From: Bacteroidales bacterium
GTDB taxonomy: Bacteria > Bacteroidota > Bacteroidia > Bacteroidales > PUMT01
Reading direction: 5' to 3'
Assembly (NCBI GenBank): GCA_007119075.1
Contig: SKQJ01000327.1
Coordinates: 1-10,755 of the forward strand
Length of the DNA: 10,755 nucleotides
Below, piece after piece: positions 6,988-10,755 of the stretch. The position numbers and the translations under genes were made by a program. Below the pieces are notes generated by a model. That model made no database searches. It had not been told where the DNA came from and saw only the letters and a program-made list of their open reading frames with translations. Every line of letters begins with the position of its first letter. The stretch's first letter is position 1.

Positions 6988-8673
6988 ATGCAAAAATTAA
7001 TGAGGAAAATCAAGGATAACGGCCTTCTGCTGGCTGTCGCTTCGGGAATCGTACTATTGTCGTTCGGATTTATGAATGCCCCTTCTACCCGCGATTTCAG
7101 ACTATCTAAAAATATGGATATTTTTTTCTCCCTTATAAGGGAGGTGAGCATATTTTACGTTGATGATACCGATCCGGAAACTCTTATTGAAAATGCCATT
7201 TCAGGCGTTCTGAAAGAACTCGATCCCTATACTACGTATGTCCCGGAATCGGAAAAGGAAAATTATGCGACCATGACAACGGGCCGTTACGGCGGGATCG
7301 GCTCCCTGATCCGGCAGTCGGGCGAATATGTCATCATCGCCGAACCATACGAAAAATTTCCGGCACAAAAGTCCGGTTTGCGGGCAGGTGATATCATTAC
7401 TTCAATTGACGGTGTCTCAATAAAAGGTTTTCAGGTGAGCGAGGTAAGCGAATTACTCAAAGGTCAACCCAAAAGTCCTGTATTGCTTACCATTCAGCGG
7501 CCCGGTCAAAATGATCCGCTTACAAAGGAAATTATCCGTGAGGAGGTAAGGATCAATAATGTTGCATGGTACGGGAAGGTTGCCGACGAAATTGGGTATA
7601 TCCAGTTCAACGGATTCACCGAAAATGCCCACCAGGAAGTCAGTGATGCCCTTAAGGATTTAAAACGAAATCATGGCGCCACCAGGATTATACTGGACTT
7701 AAGGGGAAACCCCGGTGGACTGCTGATGGAAGCGGTAAACGTCACAAACCTCTTTGTTGAAAAGGGAGAAGAAATAGTCAGCACCCGCGGAAAAGTCAAA
7801 CAATGGGACCATGTATATAAAGCAGGCAAAAGGCCGGTTGATGCAGAAATACCCCTTGTGATCCTGGTCGGCGAAAGTTCAGCTTCTGCATCTGAAATAG
7901 TTGCCGGGGCAGTTCAGGATCTTGACAGGGGCATTGTAATAGGCCGGAGGACTTTCGGCAAGGGCCTGATACAGACCACCCGCCAGCTTAGCTATAATTC
8001 CCAGTTAAAGATCACCACTGCAAAATACTATACCCCAAGCGGAAGAAGTATCCAGGCTTGGGATTTTTCGGAAGGCAACGGAGCCAGGAATATTCCCGAT
8101 TCTCTCATCAGTGAATTCAGCACTAAAAATGGACGGAAGGTATTTGACGGCGGAGGCATCATCCCGGATATCCAGGTGAATGAAGAAAGACCTTCACCTC
8201 TGGTAATCAATTTAATGGCAAGGAATTTCATTTTTGATTATGCAACTGCGTTCGTTTCGGAAAACCCGTCCATACCGCCTGTATCTGAATTCACAATCGA
8301 TGAAGATATGTATTCCGCATTTCTGGAGTTCCTCGACTCAAAGGATTTTGATTATAACACCCAAACCGAAACTCATCTCGATTACCTTATCAGCGCATCC
8401 AAAGAGGAAAACTATTATGACGCCGCCGGAGATCTTATTATCGAACTAAAAGAAAAAATCGCCGTCGAGAAACAAAGGGATTTTGAATTGCATGGTAAAT
8501 TCATCAAATCTTTGCTGAAAGAGGAAATCGCAAGTCGGTATTATTTTCAGAAAGGGCGGATACAGGCATCACTTGAAAGTGATCCGGATCTGGAAAAAGC
8601 TATAGAAGTATTGAGAAACCCGGCACTGTACAGTTCAATTCTCGAGGGAAGCTTTATTTACGCGGCTCAATGA
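6988..8673 (+). CDS. S41 carboxy-terminal processing protease (CtpA/Prc type)
   Basis: Periplasmic serine protease anchored or exported by an N-terminal hydrophobic segment (about 12-29), expected to trim or degrade C-terminal ends of envelope proteins. The 561 residues comprise an N-terminal helical part (about 38-95), a PDZ domain (about 100-175, with SGLRAGDIITSIDG at 129-142), and the S41 catalytic core (about 190-390). LDLRGNPGG lies at 236-244. SASASE places the nucleophile at S300, D311 matches the conserved Asp of E. coli Prc, and FGKG gives the general base K325; the spacing S to K of 25 residues equals that of Prc. From about 400 on is a charged, helical extension of some 160 residues, commonly seen in Bacteroidota homologues but of unknown role. 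The start at 6988 was chosen for the leader; M5 is possible. It shares strand with the CPBP protease and converges with the ArsR gene, leaving only 10 bp between stops. Confidence 0.95.
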   Translation: MQKLMRKIKDNGLLLAVASGIVLLSFGFMNAPSTRDFRLSKNMDIFFSLIREVSIFYVDDTDPETLIENAISGVLKELDPYTTYVPESEKENYATMTTGRYGGIGSLIRQSGEYVIIAEPYEKFPAQKSGLRAGDIITSIDGVSIKGFQVSEVSELLKGQPKSPVLLTIQRPGQNDPLTKEIIREEVRINNVAWYGKVADEIGYIQFNGFTENAHQEVSDALKDLKRNHGATRIILDLRGNPGGLLMEAVNVTNLFVEKGEEIVSTRGKVKQWDHVYKAGKRPVDAEIPLVILVGESSASASEIVAGAVQDLDRGIVIGRRTFGKGLIQTTRQLSYNSQLKITTAKYYTPSGRSIQAWDFSEGNGARNIPDSLISEFSTKNGRKVFDGGGIIPDIQVNEERPSPLVINLMARNFIFDYATAFVSENPSIPPVSEFTIDEDMYSAFLEFLDSKDFDYNTQTETHLDYLISASKEENYYDAAGDLIIELKEKIAVEKQRDFELHGKFIKSLLKEEIASRYYFQKGRIQASLESDPDLEKAIEVLRNPALYSSILEGSFIYAAQ

Positions 8674-8683
8674 CCGCCCGGTC

Positions 8684-8992
8684 CTATTCACAACAATTGT
8701 TCAGGCAATCGACTATCTGGGTAAGATTTTGGTGCTTAAGGAAGTAATAGGTGTTTTTGCCTTCGCGCTTTGATGACAATACCCCTTTATCTTTAAGTAT
8801 TCCAAGGTGGTGCGATGTGGTAGATTGTTCTATTTCCAGTAGTTCATGAATCTGAGTCACCGTCAGTTTTTTGCCGCCTTCCAGGAAACCAATTATCGCA
8901 ATTCTCATGGGATGGGCGATTGCCTTCAACATATTAGCCGCCCTGTCAAGCTGCTCTACGTTTAATTCGCTAAGTTTCATGCTTTTACTCAT
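8684..8992 (-). CDS. ArsR-family winged-helix transcriptional repressor
   Basis: Small DNA-binding protein of 102 residues, expected to work as a dimer. MLKAIAHPMRIAIIGFL at 21-37 is the characteristic ArsR opening helix region, TVTQIHELLEIEQSTTSHHL at 44-63 is the helix-turn-helix, and KREGKNTYYFL at 75-85 is the wing. The classical ArsR/SmtB metal site (ELCxC in helix 3) is absent; the only cysteines are C96, C100 and C101 at the extreme C-terminus (CLNNCCE), which might form a metal or thiol sensor. Its own promoter region holds a perfect TATATTTG -7 box and a 12-bp palindrome, consistent with autoregulation. No obvious efflux or resistance gene lies on the same transcript within view, so the signal and targets are unknown. 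It ends 10 bp from the convergent S41 gene. Confidence 0.93.
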   Translation of the reverse strand: MSKSMKLSELNVEQLDRAANMLKAIAHPMRIAIIGFLEGGKKLTVTQIHELLEIEQSTTSHHLGILKDKGVLSSKREGKNTYYFLKHQNLTQIVDCLNNCCE

Positions 8993-9110
8993 AACATAAC
9001 AATTTTTCAGGTCATCAGTGAATATATCGGAACAGCATAAATGTTTCGGGAGCGACGAGGGTCATATTCTTGTCCCGGTTCCAAAAGATCAATTTTGTTT
9101 TCTACAGATA

Positions 9111-9118
9111 CAAATATA
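9111..9118 (-). promoter_or_regulatory. -7 box of the putative arsR promoter
   Basis: TATATTTG on the minus strand is a perfect match to the Bacteroidota TAnnTTTG element, 118 bp before the ArsR start. No perfect TTTG -33 box is found at the usual distance; GTTTT at 9136-9140 is the nearest partial match. The implied leader is about 110 bases. Confidence 0.4.
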
Positions 9119-9142
9119 TAAATATTATACTTCAGAAAACCA

Positions 9143-9154
9143 TGATAATTATCA
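9143..9154. promoter_or_regulatory. 12-bp palindrome, candidate ArsR operator
   Basis: TGATAATTATCA is a perfect palindrome 24 bp upstream of the -7 box at 9111-9118, about where a -33 element and repressor would compete. ArsR-family operators are typically AT-rich inverted repeats near the promoter. The assignment rests on position and symmetry only. Confidence 0.4.
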
Positions 9155-9296
9155 CAAACATAGCAAATAACCCTCTCTCCCATCCCGGTCGGTCCTGCCG
9201 GCCTGCAGCGGAAATCCGGAGCCCGATTCTCATGTTCGGGGACTATCCGGATAAATATACGGCAACCGGCACTCCCTTGTTATATCGCTGAGGCTC

Positions 9297-9480
9297 ATGT
9301 GTTTCCGGGATTCCGGAAGGCCGGAAAGGCAGATGGAATATTTAGCCGGTCAGTTTGCCGCAGCTCCGATGTTTACATGAATTCCTGAAGGCCCCGGGGA
9401 TCATTGAGGATTTTCCGGGCAAAGTATTGTCAGTGCACGAAATAGGGGATGCGCAAGGCTGTTTCTGTAGCAGAAAATAG
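9297..9480 (+). pseudogene. Possible frameshifted gene relic between arsR and the prenyl synthase
   Basis: This lies in the 558-bp spacer 8993-9550, which has no intact gene. The frame 9297-9380 reads protein-like, including RQMEYLAGQFAAAPMF, then stops. An overlapping frame shifted by one (9346-9480) continues with EFLKAPGIIEDFPGKV and HEIGDAQG to a TAG at 9478-9480. Composition is richer in G and C than the promoter part of the spacer, as in coding DNA here. The words YLAGQFAA recall the LAGRFAAKEA block of holo-ACP synthase AcpS, but the essential KE is missing and the rest does not clearly match. It could equally be chance or an RNA leader. Confidence 0.25.
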
Positions 9481-9550
9481 TTACATTTACATTGGACTAC
9501 CTCTTTTTCCAGGTAGCGGTTTCAGAAATATTACAATAAATTAATCCTGA

Positions 9551-10525
9551 ATGGCCAGTCTTGCCGATATCAAATCACCCATTATCAAAGAATTTGAGGA
9601 TTTTGAATCCTTTTTCAAGTCCTACATGAAGACTAAAGTTCCCCTCCTGGACCATATTACAAATTATATTCTCAGAAGAAAAGGAAAACAACTTCGACCT
9701 GTTCTCGTCTTCCTGTCTGCAAGTATTTCTGGCGAACCCAACAAATCCACCCGTACCGCAGCAGCCTTAATTGAATTACTGCATACAGCCACCCTGATTC
9801 ACGATGATGTAGTTGATGATTCCTACGAACGGAGAGGCTTTTTCTCCCTGTATGCCATCTGGAAAACCAAAATCTCAGTCCTTGTCGGCGATTATCTGTT
9901 ATCCAAGGGACTATTGCTGGCTATTGACGAAAAAGAATACCGTTTGCTTGAGATTGTTTCCCAGGCGGTCAAGGAAATGAGCGAGGGAGAACTGGTTCAG
10001 ATCCAAAAATCCCGTCGACTTAATATCACTGAACAGGAATACTATGAGATTATCAGAAAAAAAACGGCAACGCTTATCGTAGCCTGTGCTGCATCGGGCG
10101 CCAGTTCAGTAACTGATGATGCTGAAGTGATCAATCGACTGCGCGCATACGGAGAACATGCGGGAATAGCCTTCCAGATCAAAGACGATATTTTCGATTA
10201 TCAAAAGAAAGGTATCACCGGAAAACCTGCAGCCAACGATATCAAAGAAAAAAAACTGACGCTGCCGCTCATTTACGCCCTTTCAAATTCAACACGCCAG
10301 GAAAGAAGCCAGATAATGCGGCTGATCAAAAACAATAATAACAGCTCACGGAGAATCGGCAGGATAATTGATTTTGTCAAGGAAAAGAAAGGCCTTGACT
10401 ATGCCATTGAAAAAATGGAAGAACACAAAGAAAAGGCTATAGCCAGCCTTAGTTATTTTCCTGATAGCCAGGCTAAAAAGTCTCTTGTTGAACTTGCGGA
10501 ATACATTACCCGGAGAAGTAAGTGA
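9551..10525 (+). CDS. Long-chain polyprenyl diphosphate synthase (trans-isoprenyl, IspB-like)
   Basis: Condenses isopentenyl diphosphate units onto an allylic primer to make an all-trans prenyl diphosphate, most likely the side chain of menaquinone. The 324 residues equal the size of bacterial octaprenyl synthases. Landmarks: KGKQLRP at 44-50 (diphosphate binding), the first Asp-rich motif HDDVVDD at 84-90, the second FQIKDDIFDYQ at 208-218 with D212, D213 and D216, and GKPAANDIKEKKLTLPLI at 224-241. The residue five before the first motif is Ala80 and not a bulky aromatic, which fits long rather than C15-C20 products. The start at 9551 is the first ATG and gives the expected N-terminus. A weak -7-like TACATTTA lies at 9482-9489. 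It stands alone on its transcript as far as visible; a short open frame overlaps its stop codon. Confidence 0.95.
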   Translation: MASLADIKSPIIKEFEDFESFFKSYMKTKVPLLDHITNYILRRKGKQLRPVLVFLSASISGEPNKSTRTAAALIELLHTATLIHDDVVDDSYERRGFFSLYAIWKTKISVLVGDYLLSKGLLLAIDEKEYRLLEIVSQAVKEMSEGELVQIQKSRRLNITEQEYYEIIRKKTATLIVACAASGASSVTDDAEVINRLRAYGEHAGIAFQIKDDIFDYQKKGITGKPAANDIKEKKLTLPLIYALSNSTRQERSQIMRLIKNNNNSSRRIGRIIDFVKEKKGLDYAIEKMEEHKEKAIASLSYFPDSQAKKSLVELAEYITRRSK

Positions 10526-10755
10526 TCCTGAACGGGATTATCCTGACCGCGAAGAAAAATCAATGCATTTCAGGCCGGGCAACACCATCCGACAGGCTCC
10601 TTCTATGCCCTTGTTGCCAGGATCCCCCCGCCAAAAGGCCGGTCTACAAGGATCTCTCAGGCATTGCCAAAAGCATTATCCATACTGATTTGCAAGGATT
10701 CTCCAATGTATCAGGCGATGATCCGGCCTCCAGCTTCCCCCGGGCGGTGCCAAAA
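10526..10755 (+). other. Unassigned right end of the window
   Basis: No family is recognised in these 230 bp. On the plus strand a frame that could begin with GTG at 10522, overlapping the prenyl synthase stop, stays open to the edge for 78 codons. It holds LLLCPCC, but its composition (many Pro, Ser and Arg) is not convincing. On the minus strand a frame enters from the edge and stops at 10644-10646, which could be the 3' end of a convergent gene. I cannot choose between these. Confidence 0.3.

Noticed and set aside
8672..8683. GACCG-CC-CGGTC inverted repeat at the end of the S41 gene as a terminator
   Set aside because: The stem overlaps the stop codon, the loop would be too tight, and no T-run follows in either direction.
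8692..8701. Perfect 10-bp palindrome AACAATTGTT
   Set aside because: It lies inside the arsR coding region and encodes the NN-C part of its tail; symmetry of this length is expected by chance.
9070..9291. Plus-strand frame of 73 codons upstream of the prenyl synthase
   Set aside because: It crosses the arsR promoter elements, starts in very AT-rich DNA and has no protein-like pattern over its first half.
9459..9489. TTTC and TACATTTA as a promoter for the prenyl synthase, and the TTTCTG/CAGAAA hairpin beside them
   Set aside because: Both boxes deviate from the TTTG and TAnnTTTG consensus and the hairpin stem is only six AT-rich pairs; too weak to annotate as a feature.

Overview
The window looks like chromosomal DNA of a member of the Bacteroidota, probably an anaerobic Bacteroidales/Marinilabiliales-type organism. 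The basis is gene content (secreted GH29 fucosidase next to a DUF6807 protein, an S41 protease with a long C-terminal extension, a PflX-like radical SAM protein), A-rich leaders instead of clear Shine-Dalgarno sequences, and perfect matches to the Bacteroidota -7 box TAnnTTTG upstream of some genes. No rRNA, tRNA, CRISPR array, integrase or insertion sequence is visible.

Layout. 1-2641 (minus): a two-gene carbohydrate unit, with a secreted GH29 alpha-L-fucosidase followed after 50 bp by a DUF6807 ('PmoA-like') protein that runs off the left edge. 2642-2886: upstream region of the fucosidase, with inverted repeats and, at 2801-2875, a decayed 75-bp copy of part of a fucosidase gene. 2887-4473 (minus): a GNAT acetyltransferase and a membrane family-2 glycosyltransferase, 9 bp apart, probably one transcript. 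4474-4689: leader and spacer in which I see no gene. 4690-5778 (minus): a PflX-type radical SAM protein with an N-terminal twin-arginine-like leader. 5779-5997: divergent promoter region. 5998-8673 (plus): a CPBP (CAAX-type) membrane protease, then an S41 carboxy-terminal processing protease. 8684-8992 (minus): an ArsR-family repressor, convergent with the S41 gene. 8993-9550: 558 bp with no intact gene; it holds an ArsR -7 box, a 12-bp perfect palindrome that could be its operator, and a stretch that reads as protein in two frames (possible gene relic). 9551-10525 (plus): a long-chain polyprenyl diphosphate synthase. 10526-10755: unassigned tail.

How the genes work together. The left end is a small glycan-degradation unit acting outside the cytoplasm. 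GNAT plus GT2 may modify a lipid- or surface-linked glycan. The two proteases both act at the membrane/periplasm, and the prenyl synthase probably makes a quinone or carrier side chain. These modules look like ordinary neighbours rather than one pathway. I did not find a convincing new multi-gene system. The most solid unusual observation is the GH29 gene relic; the Tat-like radical SAM protein and the Cys-tailed ArsR protein with its upstream palindrome come next.
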